Assembly (NCBI RefSeq): GCF_009761375.1
Contig: NZ_LEKM01000116.1
Coordinates: 1-64,000, forward strand
From: Ursidibacter arcticus
GTDB taxonomy: Bacteria; Pseudomonadota; Gammaproteobacteria; Enterobacterales; Pasteurellaceae
Length of the DNA: 64,000 bases
Direction: 5' to 3'
The notes below the pieces were generated by a model that saw nothing but the letters and a program-made list of their open reading frames with translations, had not been told where the DNA came from and ran no database searches. The translations under genes and the position numbers were made by a program. Shown piece after piece: positions 33,329-43,841 of this stretch. How positions within the stretch are numbered: the first letter of the stretch is position 1; each line of letters opens with the position of its first letter.

Positions 33329-34411
33329 TTATCGAAATCGATATTTCCCTTTGCCTTGCCCTGCGACTTTTTCAATGACTTTAATTTCTAACATTTTCTT
33401 TATCAATTCCGATGATGCAGATGCGGAAAGATGAAGTGTATTAACCACATCTATTCGTGAAAAAATACGATTAGCTAAAATTTGAGAAAGTGCGGTGATA
33501 TGCTTCTGTGTTTTCTCTGAATATCTTGTTTTTTCGTCAGGATTTTGCTCAATGTCCTGTTTTTGTTTTTCAATATCCTGTTTTTTCAAAAATTGTCCAC
33601 TATTAATGTGCAACTGGCGATTGCTTAACAAATTGTTTTCGTCTAACAACAAATTACGCAGAAATAAAAGCAAGTATTCATTGGTTTCATAAACCCCTTT
33701 GGTGAGATTGTTATAATTTGCTCGCACCAACGTATTACGGAAATACCACGCATTTTCAGCAAAAATCGCATTAGTTGCATTAAAACCTAATGTTTTTAAA
33801 TACTTAATAAAAAACACAGCTGTGGTGCGAGTATTACCCTCCTCAAAGACGTGAATTTGCCATAAACGTGCAATAAATGTGGCTAAATGCGTCATAATTT
33901 CTTCAAGAGAAAGCCCTCGATAGCTAAAATTTTTCTCCTGTGATAAATCACATTCTAAGGTATTTTTCAATTCAGATGCCATACCATATACTACCCTTTC
34001 GCCCTCTAACACCCACTCTTTTTTGGTAATGTTATAAGTGCGGATTTGCCCTGCGTGAGAGTAAATACCTTTAAACAGATATTTATGAATGGCTAAATAT
34101 TGATTGGCATTAAACGAAAAAGCAGGCTCGGATAGCAATTTTGCAATACGCACCGAAACTTTGTCCGCTTCTTCGGTACGATTTTCACTGGTTAATGACG
34201 GATTTTCTTCATAATATTGGCTAATCCATTGTTCTGCCGTATCAATGGAAATCTCACCTTCAATATTTTTAATCGCAGTGCTGATCAAATATTGAGATGG
34301 TTTTAATCCATCAACCTCTTGCAGCCCGATTGCCGTTTGCCAAGCATAGCTCTTTTCCTTTTTATCCACTTCAATATGGCGGATATATTCTTCAAAAGGA
34401 TCTTTAGTCAT
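33329..34411 (-). CDS. Fic-domain AMP-transferase-type protein with wHTH
   Basis: 360 residues. The Fic active site is HVFEEGNTR at 187-195, with catalytic His187 and Arg195; canonical is HPFxxGNGR, so Pro is replaced by Val and the second Gly by Thr. SLTSEN at 72-77 fits the (S/T)xxxE(G/N) inhibitory motif of N-terminally autoinhibited (class II) Fic proteins. The last 60 residues form a winged helix (IFSRIDVVNTLHLSASASSE). Fic enzymes usually transfer AMP to target proteins. The target here is unknown. GGAAAG supports the ATG. Confidence 0.88.
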   Translation of the reverse strand: MTKDPFEEYIRHIEVDKKEKSYAWQTAIGLQEVDGLKPSQYLISTAIKNIEGEISIDTAEQWISQYYEENPSLTSENRTEEADKVSVRIAKLLSEPAFSFNANQYLAIHKYLFKGIYSHAGQIRTYNITKKEWVLEGERVVYGMASELKNTLECDLSQEKNFSYRGLSLEEIMTHLATFIARLWQIHVFEEGNTRTTAVFFIKYLKTLGFNATNAIFAENAWYFRNTLVRANYNNLTKGVYETNEYLLLFLRNLLLDENNLLSNRQLHINSGQFLKKQDIEKQKQDIEQNPDEKTRYSEKTQKHITALSQILANRIFSRIDVVNTLHLSASASSELIKKMLEIKVIEKVAGQGKGKYRFR

Positions 34412-34446
34412 TCTGTCTTTCCGTTGTGCAATATTTTGGGTAAATT

Positions 34447-34484
34447 TAACCGCTTGTTGAACGCTTGTCGAATAGAAAATGAAA
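34447..34484 (-). repeat. Shared upstream block, copy 2 (before the Fic gene)
   Basis: Plus-strand reading: TAACCGCTTGT, seven bases, TTGTCGAATAGAAAATGAAA, matching copy 1 at 33223 with few differences. It lies 36 bases upstream of the Fic start, much like copy 1 at 31 bases from the RhuM start. Confidence 0.6.
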
Positions 34485-34549
34485 CTTTACAGATTGTGAA
34501 GAAAAAGCATCCGTCAAGAGCAAGAGACGGGTACTATCGGGGAAAAGTA

Positions 34550-36562
34550 TTAAAACTCATCTAAATCATCTTCATCATCCATTGATTCTTTATGTCGGTA
34601 TCCACTTTTATATTTAAGTGCAAGTTGCATATAATCCTTATTTTTAATTTCTTCATTTTCAGATGTTTCTTCAATTAAATGATTTACTTTATTCTCATCT
34701 CCATAAATCTTAGTTAAAACATCCCAAAGTAGAACCTTTTCTCTATGTATTGTAGGATCATTCCCTCTTTGATATTTGCGTTCTGATATTGAAGATTTAA
34801 GTAATAATAAAAATACTTCAGAAGAATTTAATATGTCATCAGAAATAGCATTTCCAATTGAAACAAAGAAATAAATTATATGTGATAAATTATAGGTTTC
34901 CGTAAGCTCTTCAATTGTTGAAGAACGAATATTATTCAATAATATTTCTTCTAATTCTTTTGCTTCCAATTCGGATACTAATTGATGACCTCGTCCCTCT
35001 CTATATCCAATAATTCCTACAATTTCATATTGCCCATATAGATCACTAGAATCTAGTAGTTGCATAATAGTTTCTTTTTTATCTTTATCAGGTAATCTCC
35101 TAAGTAATCTATAGACCAATCTTCCCCAAATCATGTCAGCATCTAAGTCAAAAAAACCTTTTTCTTTTTCGGGTACCCTTGGTAAATTCCTGTACAATGT
35201 CGGTATAGCTGCTAGTGCTATTTCTTTAGTAAAGTCTCGCTCATATTCAATTAAGTTATCAACAACATTTTCTAGATAATAATCAGGAACAGCTGATAAA
35301 GCGATCTTGAAATCTTGTTCTGATTGCCTGGCAAGCCAAACTTTTCGTGATAATTGAGCTTCTATAACTTCTGGAGTAATCACTTGCTCAAAATATAAGT
35401 TAAAAAATGTTTCATCTGCAATTCTTCTATCCTTTTTAAATTCCCTATTTATGTAATAATTTGATTTTAAATTTACATTATTAACATCAAATAAAACACT
35501 TAATAAAGATTGATATATTTCATTATTTTCTATGAATTTTGTTAGAATTATTTTTCTATTCTCATCATCTGATTGAGAAAGTAAGAACTCCCTTATTTCA
35601 TAAATTTCTTTAAATTTTTCAGGATAAAAAATTCTTATAGCTTCAATAGTGAGCAAATCAACTATATCAATTTCCTTACCTAATTGTTTAAAAACATTTG
35701 ATAGAGAAGATGTGTAACGTCTAATGTCTCGAATGTTTTTTATTGTCGGTTTAATGATATTCCAATATGCATTAGACCAACGAGACTTATCTAGGGAAAC
35801 ATTTCCTACAATTTTATCTAAAGATGAGAATAAATTTTCTTGTAATAGTTTTTTAGGCACCTGCGGTATATCAAATGGAATCTGAATTATCTTCTCTAAA
35901 TAAGTCTTTCCATCAATGTTATTATCATTTAATGTTTTAATCACTCTATTTTTATCAAATGATAAAACATAAACAATATTAGGAAAGTTTCCTGTAACCC
36001 TTACCAATTTTAAAATAGATTGTAGTTCATCAGAGGATAAACGATCTATATCATCTAAAATTACTGTAATAGGTTTACTTATTCCTTTTAAAATTTCAAT
36101 TAATTTATCACGTTGATTTTTCAAACTGTTTTTTTCTTTCTTTTTCTTTGAAAAAAAACTAAAAAAACCACCTAAGGTACTAAAATAATTCCCTACAAAT
36201 GGAATCGGTTTTAAGTTAGATAATAACTCTCCAAAAATTCCTAAACTATCCGCTAGATCACTATCATCCTCATAATCTCTTAATTGAGCAGAGATTTCAG
36301 TAAAAAATAAAGCGACTAAATTATGAGCATCATTAAACATCCAAGGATTAAAATCAAGTACAAAAGAATTTTTTTCTAATTCCGGTCGCATTAAATTTAT
36401 ATAGGATGTTTTACCGTTTCCCCATTCTCCACATAATCCCACAACCAAACCTTCTTTATAGTCAAATGAAAAAATGTGTTTAGCAAATGCTTCTGCGCTA
36501 CTAGTTCTGTCTAATAAATCATTGCTAGAATCTTTTATTGGGTTATCACTTATTAATTCCAT
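34550..36562 (-). CDS. KAP-family P-loop NTPase
   Basis: 670 residues. Walker A is GEWGNGKTS (about 45-53), Walker B VILDDIDRLSSDE (about 167-179), with the FNPWMF motif of KAP NTPases at 71-76. A hydrophobic stretch (about 120-137) followed by a run of Lys lies between the Walker motifs, where KAP proteins carry membrane insertions. The remaining 400 residues are helical, and the end is acidic. The gene is markedly AT-rich compared with metH beside it, which suggests transfer. The family includes PifA, which excludes phage T7; a defence role here is inference. Confidence 0.88.
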   Translation of the reverse strand: MELISDNPIKDSSNDLLDRTSSAEAFAKHIFSFDYKEGLVVGLCGEWGNGKTSYINLMRPELEKNSFVLDFNPWMFNDAHNLVALFFTEISAQLRDYEDDSDLADSLGIFGELLSNLKPIPFVGNYFSTLGGFFSFFSKKKKEKNSLKNQRDKLIEILKGISKPITVILDDIDRLSSDELQSILKLVRVTGNFPNIVYVLSFDKNRVIKTLNDNNIDGKTYLEKIIQIPFDIPQVPKKLLQENLFSSLDKIVGNVSLDKSRWSNAYWNIIKPTIKNIRDIRRYTSSLSNVFKQLGKEIDIVDLLTIEAIRIFYPEKFKEIYEIREFLLSQSDDENRKIILTKFIENNEIYQSLLSVLFDVNNVNLKSNYYINREFKKDRRIADETFFNLYFEQVITPEVIEAQLSRKVWLARQSEQDFKIALSAVPDYYLENVVDNLIEYERDFTKEIALAAIPTLYRNLPRVPEKEKGFFDLDADMIWGRLVYRLLRRLPDKDKKETIMQLLDSSDLYGQYEIVGIIGYREGRGHQLVSELEAKELEEILLNNIRSSTIEELTETYNLSHIIYFFVSIGNAISDDILNSSEVFLLLLKSSISERKYQRGNDPTIHREKVLLWDVLTKIYGDENKVNHLIEETSENEEIKNKDYMQLALKYKSGYRHKESMDDEDDLDEF

Positions 36563-36603
36563 ATGTTTTCCTTTAGTAAATGCTCATATATTTTATGTGT
36601 TAC

Positions 36604-39600
36604 CTACTTCATCACCACACTCAACCACTTGACCATTTCTCTCTCATTCCATCCCTTACGTTTCGCATAATCCACCGCTTGATCTTCATCAATGCGTCCT
36701 AGGGTAAAATAATTACTCGCTGGGTGGGTGAAGTACCAACCACAAACGCTTGCCGCTGGCCACATTGCGTAGCTTTCGGTGAGTTTCATTCCGATGCGTT
36801 GTTCTACTTCGAGTAGATCCCAGATGATCTGTTTTTCGGTGTGTTCTGGGCAGCTTGGGTAGCCGGGGGCTGGGCGGATGCCAATGTATTCTTCACGAAT
36901 TAAGCGGTTGTTATCAAGGGTTTCGTTGCTGTATCCCCACACTTTTGTACGCAGTTCAAAGTGCAGGTATTCCGCCATTGCTTCGGCTAAACGGTCGCCT
37001 ACGGCTTGGAGCAAGATGGCGTTGTAGTCGTCTCCTGCGGCTTTGTAGCCTTCGACTAAGTCGTGTTCTTCAATGCCTGCACAAACGGCGAACATTCCGA
37101 ACCAGTCTTGTTGTCCGCTTTCTCTGTCGGCGATAAAGTCGCTCAAGCAGAGGTTGTATGGGCTTTTGCTGTTTCTGCCACGTTCGCTTTGTTGGCGGAG
37201 GTTATAGACTTTGCCAGCCACTAAAGTGCGGTCGGCATTTTGATAGATTTCAATATCATCGCCCACCCGATAAGCAGGGAAAATCCCCATTATACCGCTT
37301 GGGTTGAGTTTGCCGTTTTGTTCAAATTCATCTAACACTCGTTGTGCATCGTTATACACTTTACGGGCTTCTTCGCCACCCTCAGGGTAATCAAAGGCAT
37401 CAGGATAACCGCCCATTAAGCCCCATAAACGGAAGAATGGCGACCAGTCAATAAATTTCCGCAAGGTCGCAATCGGCACGTTTTTGTATTCAATAATACC
37501 TGTTTGGTTAGGTTGTGGCACTTGGTAATCCGCCCATTCGCCACTGAATGCGTCAAAACGGTTGGCTCGAGCCTCTTCAATCGGTAACTGCTTGCGTGGT
37601 GCTTTTTTATTTGCAAAGGCGATTTGAACTTGCTCGTACTCTTTCTTCATTCGTTCCCACAGTTCCGACTTGGTTTCAGGGTTCATCAATGCAGCACAAA
37701 CGGTAACAGCACGAGAGGCGTTAGTGGTGTAAATGACTTCGTGTTTATATTTTGGATAGAGCTTGATTGCGGTATGCTCTTTTGACGTGGTTGCACCACC
37801 GATTAACACAGGCAGGTTAAGATTAAGGCGGTTCATTTCGCCTAAGAAATATTCCATTTCGTCAAGCGATGGGGTAATCAGACCGCTTAAGCCGATAATA
37901 TCCGCTTTTTCGTCAATCGCTGTTTGAATGATTTTATCGGCAGGCACCATCACGCCTAAATCAATCACTTCAAAGTTATTACATTGCAACACAACGCTTA
38001 CAATATTTTTGCCGATGTCGTGCACGTCGCCTTTTACCGTAGCGATGACTACTTTACCGCTTGATGAGCCTTGTTGTTTAGTGGCATTGATAAAGGGTTC
38101 TAAATAAGCGACAGATTGTTTCATTACACGAGCAGATTTTACCACTTGCGGTAAGAACATTTTACCATCGCCGAACAAGTCGCCCACTACCTCCATTCCT
38201 GCCATTAACGGCCCTTCAATCACTTCAAGGGGAGTTGGGAATTTTTGGCGAGCTTCTTCGGTATCTTCAATAATAAAATTGGTGATCCCTTTCACTAAAG
38301 CGTGTTTTAAACGCTCTTCCACTGGCCAAGTTCGCCATTCGGCAACACTGTTATCTTCGTTGGAAGCGGTCACATTTCGGTATTTTTCTGCAATTTCAAG
38401 CAAGCGATCTGTGCCATCTGATACACGATTTAATACCGCATCTTCAATCACATTACGCAACTCAGGATCGAGATCGTCATAAATGGCTAACTGCCCTGCA
38501 TTGACAATCCCCATATCCATTCCTTGCTTAATGGCGTGGTAAAGGAAAACAGCGTGAATGGCTTCACGCATTACATTGTTACCACGGAATGAGAAAGAGA
38601 CGTTCGACACACCGCCTGAGATTTTGGCGTGTGGTAAGGTTTGTTTGATGCGACCAGTGGCATTGATAAAATCTACACCGTAGTTGTTGTGCTCTTCGAT
38701 CCCTGTGCCAATGGCAAAGATGTTCGGGTCAAAAATAATGTCTTCTGGAGGGAAATTCAGTTGATCAACCAAAATTCGATAGGCACGGGTACAAATTTCG
38801 ACTTTACGTTCTTCCGTATCCGCTTGCCCCACTTCATCAAACGCCATCACCACCACAGCTGCACCATATCGGCGAACTAATTTCGCTTGATGAATAAATT
38901 TTTCTTCGCCTTCTTTGAGTGAAATCGAATTGACAATCCCTTTCCCTTGAATGGATTGCAACCCTGCTTCAATCACTTCCCATTTTGATGAGTCGATCAT
39001 TACGGGCACTTTTGCCGCTTCAGGTTCTGTTGCCATAATGTTGAGAAAACGAGCCATACATTTTTGTGAATCTAGCAAGGCTTCGTCCATATTCACATCA
39101 ATCACTTGAGCACCGTTTTCTACTTGGTCGATAGCGATTTCGATTGCTTCAGCAAATTTCTCTTCTTTTATCAAACGCTTAAACTTGGCTGAACCTGTTA
39201 CATTATTACGCTCACCCACGTTTACAAACAAGCTTTCATCATCAATGTTTAACGGCTCTAAGCCCGATAAACGCATCGCTGTTTTAATCTGTGGCAAAGC
39301 TCTTGGTTTGATTCCTGCCACTACATCGGCAAAGGCTTTGATATGCTCAGGCGTTGTACCACAACAACCACCGACAATGTTTAAGAAACCGCTTTCCGCC
39401 CATTCTTTGATATAAGCGGCCATATCATCAGCCCCTAAATCATAGCCGCCAAAGGCATTTGGCAAGCCTGCATTCGGGTGTACGGATACATAGGTTTCAC
39501 AGATTTTCGACATCACTTCCACATAAGGACGCAGCTCTTTTGGGCCTAAGGCACAGTTCAAACCAAAACTGATCGGCTTCGCGTGGCGGAGTGAGTTGTA

Positions 39601-40287
39601 AAAGGCTTCGGTAGTTTGCCCCGAAAGGGTACGCCCAGAGGCATCGGTAATCGTGCCTGAAATCATAATCGGCAACTCAACACCAAGTTCTTCAAAAACT
39701 TGCTCAATCGCAAAGGCAGCAGCTTTCGCATTTAAGGTATCGAAAATAGTTTCGATCATAATGATGTCAGAACCGCCTTCAATTAAGCCTTTTGTCGCTT
39801 CTGCATAGGCATCAACCAATTCCATAAAGGTCACATTACGAAAACCCGGGTCGTTTACATCAGGGGAAATTGATGCGGTGCGGTTAGTCGGGCCCAAAAT
39901 CCCTGCCACAAAACGAGGCTTGTCTGGCGTGCTGTATTTATCCGCTGCCATTCTGGCTAATTTAGCCCCTGCAAAATTCAGCTCATAAGCCACCGCTTGT
40001 AAGTCATAATCTGCTTGAGCAATAGTGGTGGAACTAAACGTATTGGTTTCAATAATATCCGCCCCTGCTTCCAAATATTTTTCGTGAATAGCTTTAATCA
40101 GCAAGGGTTGGGTAAGGGTCAATAAATCGTTATTGCCACGCAAGTCAATCGGGCTATCGGCAAAACGCTCACCACGGAAATCTTGTTCGGTCAGTTTATA
40201 TTGTTGGATCATCGTCCCCATTGCACCGTCTAAAATCAGGATACGTTGGGCAAGGGCATTTTTAAGAAGAGAAGATTGGTTATTCAA
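36604..40287 (-). CDS. metH: Cobalamin-dependent methionine synthase
   Basis: 1227 residues (E. coli 1227). It transfers a methyl group from methyl-tetrahydrofolate through cobalamin to homocysteine. Modules in order: homocysteine domain with the zinc-binding [11 protein letters not shown]; folate domain ([20 protein letters not shown]); cobalamin domain with [10 protein letters not shown] (axial His); and the C-terminal AdoMet reactivation domain ([12 protein letters not shown]). The predicted start is a TTG, with no ATG available upstream. No MetJ-like box or riboswitch is evident in the 164 bases before it. Confidence 0.97.
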   Translation of the reverse strand: MNNQSSLLKNALAQRILILDGAMGTMIQQYKLTEQDFRGERFADSPIDLRGNNDLLTLTQPLLIKAIHEKYLEAGADIIETNTFSSTTIAQADYDLQAVAYELNFAGAKLARMAADKYSTPDKPRFVAGILGPTNRTASISPDVNDPGFRNVTFMELVDAYAEATKGLIEGGSDIIMIETIFDTLNAKAAAFAIEQVFEELGVELPIMISGTITDASGRTLSGQTTEAFYNSLRHAKPISFGLNCALGPKELRPYVEVMSKICETYVSVHPNAGLPNAFGGYDLGADDMAAYIKEWAESGFLNIVGGCCGTTPEHIKAFADVVAGIKPRALPQIKTAMRLSGLEPLNIDDESLFVNVGERNNVTGSAKFKRLIKEEKFAEAIEIAIDQVENGAQVIDVNMDEALLDSQKCMARFLNIMATEPEAAKVPVMIDSSKWEVIEAGLQSIQGKGIVNSISLKEGEEKFIHQAKLVRRYGAAVVVMAFDEVGQADTEERKVEICTRAYRILVDQLNFPPEDIIFDPNIFAIGTGIEEHNNYGVDFINATGRIKQTLPHAKISGGVSNVSFSFRGNNVMREAIHAVFLYHAIKQGMDMGIVNAGQLAIYDDLDPELRNVIEDAVLNRVSDGTDRLLEIAEKYRNVTASNEDNSVAEWRTWPVEERLKHALVKGITNFIIEDTEEARQKFPTPLEVIEGPLMAGMEVVGDLFGDGKMFLPQVVKSARVMKQSVAYLEPFINATKQQGSSSGKVVIATVKGDVHDIGKNIVSVVLQCNNFEVIDLGVMVPADKIIQTAIDEKADIIGLSGLITPSLDEMEYFLGEMNRLNLNLPVLIGGATTSKEHTAIKLYPKYKHEVIYTTNASRAVTVCAALMNPETKSELWERMKKEYEQVQIAFANKKAPRKQLPIEEARANRFDAFSGEWADYQVPQPNQTGIIEYKNVPIATLRKFIDWSPFFRLWGLMGGYPDAFDYPEGGEEARKVYNDAQRVLDEFEQNGKLNPSGIMGIFPAYRVGDDIEIYQNADRTLVAGKVYNLRQQSERGRNSKSPYNLCLSDFIADRESGQQDWFGMFAVCAGIEEHDLVEGYKAAGDDYNAILLQAVGDRLAEAMAEYLHFELRTKVWGYSNETLDNNRLIREEYIGIRPAPGYPSCPEHTEKQIIWDLLEVEQRIGMKLTESYAMWPAASVCGWYFTHPASNYFTLGRIDEDQAVDYAKRKGWNEREMVKWLSVVMK

Positions 40288-40404
40288 GGTGCTGTCCGTT
40301 TAATTCAATAAAAATAAATAATACAAGATGGTATCATTTTATCTTTATTCTGCAAAACTGAAACAGAAGGATAAGAAGAGAAATATATGACAATACAATA
40401 AAGC

Positions 40405-40443
40405 GAAAAGTTACTATCCCACATTAGAGATAAGTAACTTTTC
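40405..40443 (-). terminator. Terminator after dapA
   Basis: 11-bp arms GAAAAGTTACT / AGTAACTTTTC around a 17-base loop, just beyond the dapA stop, with a T-rich run on the minus strand. Confidence 0.75.
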
Positions 40444-40451
40444 AGTAAATA

Positions 40452-41339
40452 TTAAACTAAACCAGCTTGCTGTAATGCTGCTAATACTTTTGGTTGAGCA
40501 GATTCAGAAAGCGTTGTTAATGGTAAGCGAAGTGTTGGTTGACTAATTAGCCCCATTTTGTAAGCGGCCCATTTGACTGGAATTGGATTGGCTTCAACAA
40601 AAAGATCGTGATGCAATGCCATTAAACGTTGGTTAATTTGTTCTGCTTCTTCAAACTTGCCTGCCAATGCCAAATTACACATTTTTGCCATATCCGTAGC
40701 TGCAAGGTTATTGGTTACAGAGATAACGCCTTGTCCACCAAGTTTCATTGATTCTAAACCTGTTGCATCATCACCACTTAGGAAAATAAAATCATCACCT
40801 GCAAGTTGTTTAATCAATGGTAAGCGACTTAAATCGCCAGTTGCTTCTTTGATACCAACAATATTTGGAATTTCCGCTAAACGCCCTACTGTTTCAGGTT
40901 TTAAGTCGCTTCCTGTACGTCCTGGTACATTATAAAGAATTTGTGGTAAATCAGTACTTTCAGCAATTGCTTTATAGTGTAAGTACATTCCTTCTTGGGT
41001 TGGTTTATTGTAATAAGGAACAACACTTAAACAGCCTGCAACACCACTATCTGCTAATAATTTAGTCATTACAATCGCCTCACTGGTCGCATTAGAACCT
41101 GTGCCTGCAATAATTGGAATACGTCCTGCTGCATATTCCACTGCTTTTTTAATCACTTTCACATTTTCATCAATGCTTAATGTTGTAGATTCACCCGTTG
41201 TACCAACAGAAACAATAGCGTGAGTACCTGATTTAATATGAAATTCAATTAAACTTTTTAATTCATCAAAATTGATTTCACCATCATTCATTGGGGTAAG
41301 CAGTGCAACAATACTGCCTGAAAAAAGTGGTTTTGCCAT
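40452..41339 (-). CDS. dapA: 4-hydroxy-tetrahydrodipicolinate synthase
   Basis: 295 residues. It condenses pyruvate and aspartate semialdehyde in the lysine/diaminopimelate pathway. Schiff-base Lys164 (GIKEATGD), Tyr136 ([10 protein letters not shown]) and the Thr47-Thr48 motif of VGTTGEST are all present at the family spacing. AGGAGC supports the start. It is a stand-alone unit, with a terminator after it and a 113-base gap upstream. Confidence 0.97.
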   Translation of the reverse strand: MAKPLFSGSIVALLTPMNDGEINFDELKSLIEFHIKSGTHAIVSVGTTGESTTLSIDENVKVIKKAVEYAAGRIPIIAGTGSNATSEAIVMTKLLADSGVAGCLSVVPYYNKPTQEGMYLHYKAIAESTDLPQILYNVPGRTGSDLKPETVGRLAEIPNIVGIKEATGDLSRLPLIKQLAGDDFIFLSGDDATGLESMKLGGQGVISVTNNLAATDMAKMCNLALAGKFEEAEQINQRLMALHHDLFVEANPIPVKWAAYKMGLISQPTLRLPLTTLSESAQPKVLAALQQAGLV

Positions 41340-41452
41340 TTGTAGCTCCTGTATATTTTTATCGTTTTAAAATTATGCCTAGCTTGCAAAATTCAGTTTA
41401 AATATGCAAGCGTTTTCTGAGATTTTTGCAAAATTTTGTTGAAATCTTACCG

Positions 41453-41971
41453 CTATTCAATCCCTTTTTGGTAAGACATCATCACTAAAGTTCGCCATTT
41501 ATCTTTTCCTTGTTCATCTTTCCCCATATTCGCAATATTCGGAAAACGTCCCCAACATTCAAATTGATGCTTTTTCATTAGATTCATACTAACTTGATTC
41601 AATTCAAAGACATACGCCATTAGGGTATTGATACCACAGGATAACATCTGATCTTGCATATACTGAATAATTTGAGAACCATAACCTTTTCCTTTGGCAC
41701 TTTGGTCAAGATAAATACTAATTTCAGAAGTATGTACAAACGCAGGGCGTTCATAAAAAGGAGAAAAACTAAACCAGCCAACAACCTTTTCATTTTCAAC
41801 GACACTCCAAAGTGGATATTGCTCACTCTCCAAATGAAAATCAAACCACCCTCGGCGACTTTCAACAGTGGCGAAATAAAGATCAGCTGTTACCTGATGT
41901 GTCGGTATTGCTTGGTTATAAATAGCTAAAATAGTTTCAAAATCCGATGGAACGGCTTTACGGATCTGCAT
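41453..41971 (-). CDS. GNAT-family N-acetyltransferase
   Basis: 172 residues of the phosphinothricin-acetyltransferase-like branch: MQIRKAVPSDFETILAIYNQ at the start, VVGWFSFSPFYERPAFVHTS, and the acetyl-CoA loop QSAKGKGYGSQIIQYMQD (Q/RxxGxG/A). The substrate cannot be told from the sequence. It lies 12 bases downstream of the HAD phosphatase gene and is probably cotranscribed with it. Confidence 0.85.
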   Translation of the reverse strand: MQIRKAVPSDFETILAIYNQAIPTHQVTADLYFATVESRRGWFDFHLESEQYPLWSVVENEKVVGWFSFSPFYERPAFVHTSEISIYLDQSAKGKGYGSQIIQYMQDQMLSCGINTLMAYVFELNQVSMNLMKKHQFECWGRFPNIANMGKDEQGKDKWRTLVMMSYQKGIE

Positions 41972-41983
41972 CTGAAATTGTCC

Positions 41984-42802
41984 TTATAGTGATAATAGTT
42001 GAGTTAATTCACGGGCTATACTGTCTTCATTATTTGAGCCGATAGTTTTGTTTGCACTTTGCTGCACTTCTGATTCAGATTCTCCCATTGCAATCCCCAT
42101 ACCGACTAACTGCAACATACTGATATCATTGAAATTATCACCAAATGCAATGACATTTTTAGGTTCGATACCTTCTCGTTTTAGTAGCTCCGCCAAACAA
42201 GCACCTTTACTGTTTCCTTGAGCAGTAATATCTACCCTATCAACCCAAGACCACTCAGCACTAAATTGATCAAGCGGTAATTTTTCCACAAAATTTTGCA
42301 TCTTTTGTTTATCCGGATCACTAATCAATACTTTCCAAATGAGTGTCTTCCCATCTAAGAAATCTTCAAAACGAGCTACTTGGTGAACATCGGGGCGAAC
42401 CTTTTCATCACAACTATTTACCCAAGTGAGTAATTTGCTGAAATGGGGATTAAGTACTTCATAGGTCATACTATCTCGAGTATAAACAGCAATATGAATA
42501 TGCTCTGCCTTAGCTGATGAAATAAGATAGCTAGCTTGTTCTGTTGTTAAAGGTTTGGATGCCAGCACTTCATCTTTTTGAAAATCATAAAGGTAAGTAC
42601 CATTACAACAAACCACAGGGGTATCTAACCCTAGCTCCGCATAATATGGACGCACGGCAGTATGGTGTCTGCCTGTTACAATAAAAACTTTAAGCCCTTT
42701 TTGTTGAGCCTGTTGAATTGCTAACTTACTTGAATTTAAAATTGTACCTTGACTAGAAAGCAATGTACCATCTAAGTCGAAAGCAATAGCTTGATAAGAC
42801 AT
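41984..42802 (-). CDS. Cof-type HAD phosphatase
   Basis: 272 residues of the Cof/YidA subfamily. HAD motif I is AFDLDGTLLSS, motif II FIVTGRHH, and motif IV IAFGDNFNDISML with the catalytic Asp pair. The large C2B cap domain lies between, at about 85-200. Members dephosphorylate sugar phosphates or cofactors; the substrate is not predictable. GGGGGAATTAT precedes the ATG. It leads the GNAT gene. Confidence 0.88.
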   Translation of the reverse strand: MSYQAIAFDLDGTLLSSQGTILNSSKLAIQQAQQKGLKVFIVTGRHHTAVRPYYAELGLDTPVVCCNGTYLYDFQKDEVLASKPLTTEQASYLISSAKAEHIHIAVYTRDSMTYEVLNPHFSKLLTWVNSCDEKVRPDVHQVARFEDFLDGKTLIWKVLISDPDKQKMQNFVEKLPLDQFSAEWSWVDRVDITAQGNSKGACLAELLKREGIEPKNVIAFGDNFNDISMLQLVGMGIAMGESESEVQQSANKTIGSNNEDSIARELTQLLSL

Positions 42803-42818
42803 ATAATTCCCCCAAATA

Positions 42819-42842
42819 AAAAAGGATGATTACTCATCCTTT
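42819..42842 (-). terminator. Terminator after the OmpA-type lipoprotein gene
   Basis: 9-bp stem AAAGGATGA / TCATCCTTT with a 4-base loop and a T-run on the minus strand, 33 bases after the lipoprotein stop. Confidence 0.8.
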
Positions 42843-42874
42843 CTATTTTACGCTTTTATTACTAATTTCGGTAA

Positions 42875-43723
42875 TTATTTGTTACCGTTGTATGCAGGTG
42901 TTTGATAAAGTGGTGCTGGACCATTTGGACCTGCAACATTGCCACCTTCATTTTGTTTTACTACGCCACCATTTGCAGAAATTTCTACACGACGGTTTGG
43001 ACGTAAACAATCACGTAATGCTTGGCCTGATTCGCCATCACACGCCTTAACTTGGTTTGCTTTACCATAACCAACAGCATCTAATTGAGCGGTTACGCCT
43101 TGTTCTACTAGACGAGCTTTAACCATATTTGCACGACGTTGTGATAAATCTAAGTTATATGCTTCTGAGCCTAAACGGTCTGTATAACCTGCGATTTTAA
43201 CTTGTTGAGCACCAGATGCTTTTAATTGTGCTGCAACGTTATCAACAACTTCTTTACCTTTTGCAGTTAATCCATCTTTGTCAAAATCGAATAAGAAGTC
43301 ACCGCTTAAGTTATAAGATGAGTTACCGTTACAACCATTTGGATACCAAAAGAAACTTTGTGCGTTCATATTCTTGTCAAATAAAATTTTATACTGACAA
43401 ATTTTGTGTTCACCATTTTCACGATAATTAAATACATAGTCCCACTCACGAACGCCGTATAAGCCTTCTGCAAAATGGGGACGACCGATCAAATTATATA
43501 ATTGATCTTTATTCATACCACGTTCAATCTGACGAACATTTTCCCAGTTTGGCCAAGAACCAAATTGAGAACCATCGTGGTTAAATTTTGATTTTTCAAC
43601 TTTAGGGAATACAGGATTCTCTGTAGTACCTTCATCAGATACCTTACTTAAGTTACCACAAGCAGCCATCGCTAATGCAAGACTAGCCAATAAAACACCA
43701 CGAAAAACTTTGCTTTCTTTCAT
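42875..43723 (-). CDS. OmpA-family outer membrane lipoprotein
   Basis: 282 residues with a lipoprotein signal (lipobox AMAAC, Cys at about 22). Two parts follow: a BamE/SmpA-like region (ENVRQIERGMNKDQLYNLIG, REWDYVFNYREN) and a C-terminal OmpA-like peptidoglycan-binding domain (FDKDGLTAKGKEVVDNVAAQ, IAGYTDRLGSEAYNLDLSQR, RPNRRVEI). It would tether the outer membrane to the wall. Codon use is strongly biased, as in an abundant protein, and a strong terminator follows it. Confidence 0.88.
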   Translation of the reverse strand: MKESKVFRGVLLASLALAMAACGNLSKVSDEGTTENPVFPKVEKSKFNHDGSQFGSWPNWENVRQIERGMNKDQLYNLIGRPHFAEGLYGVREWDYVFNYRENGEHKICQYKILFDKNMNAQSFFWYPNGCNGNSSYNLSGDFLFDFDKDGLTAKGKEVVDNVAAQLKASGAQQVKIAGYTDRLGSEAYNLDLSQRRANMVKARLVEQGVTAQLDAVGYGKANQVKACDGESGQALRDCLRPNRRVEISANGGVVKQNEGGNVAGPNGPAPLYQTPAYNGNK

Positions 43724-43841
43724 TTAAAATTATTCCTTATAAAAACTTGTAAAGGTAGATTAATATTATTGCCAAATACCAAAAGGATTGAGCCTCGCTA
43801 TTCTACATCATAAAATTGTTTATTGCTAATATTTCAACCAA

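Noticed and set aside
40288-40404. MetJ operator or SAM/B12 riboswitch before metH
   Set aside because: No AGACGTCT-like repeats and no conserved riboswitch core in this AT-rich stretch.
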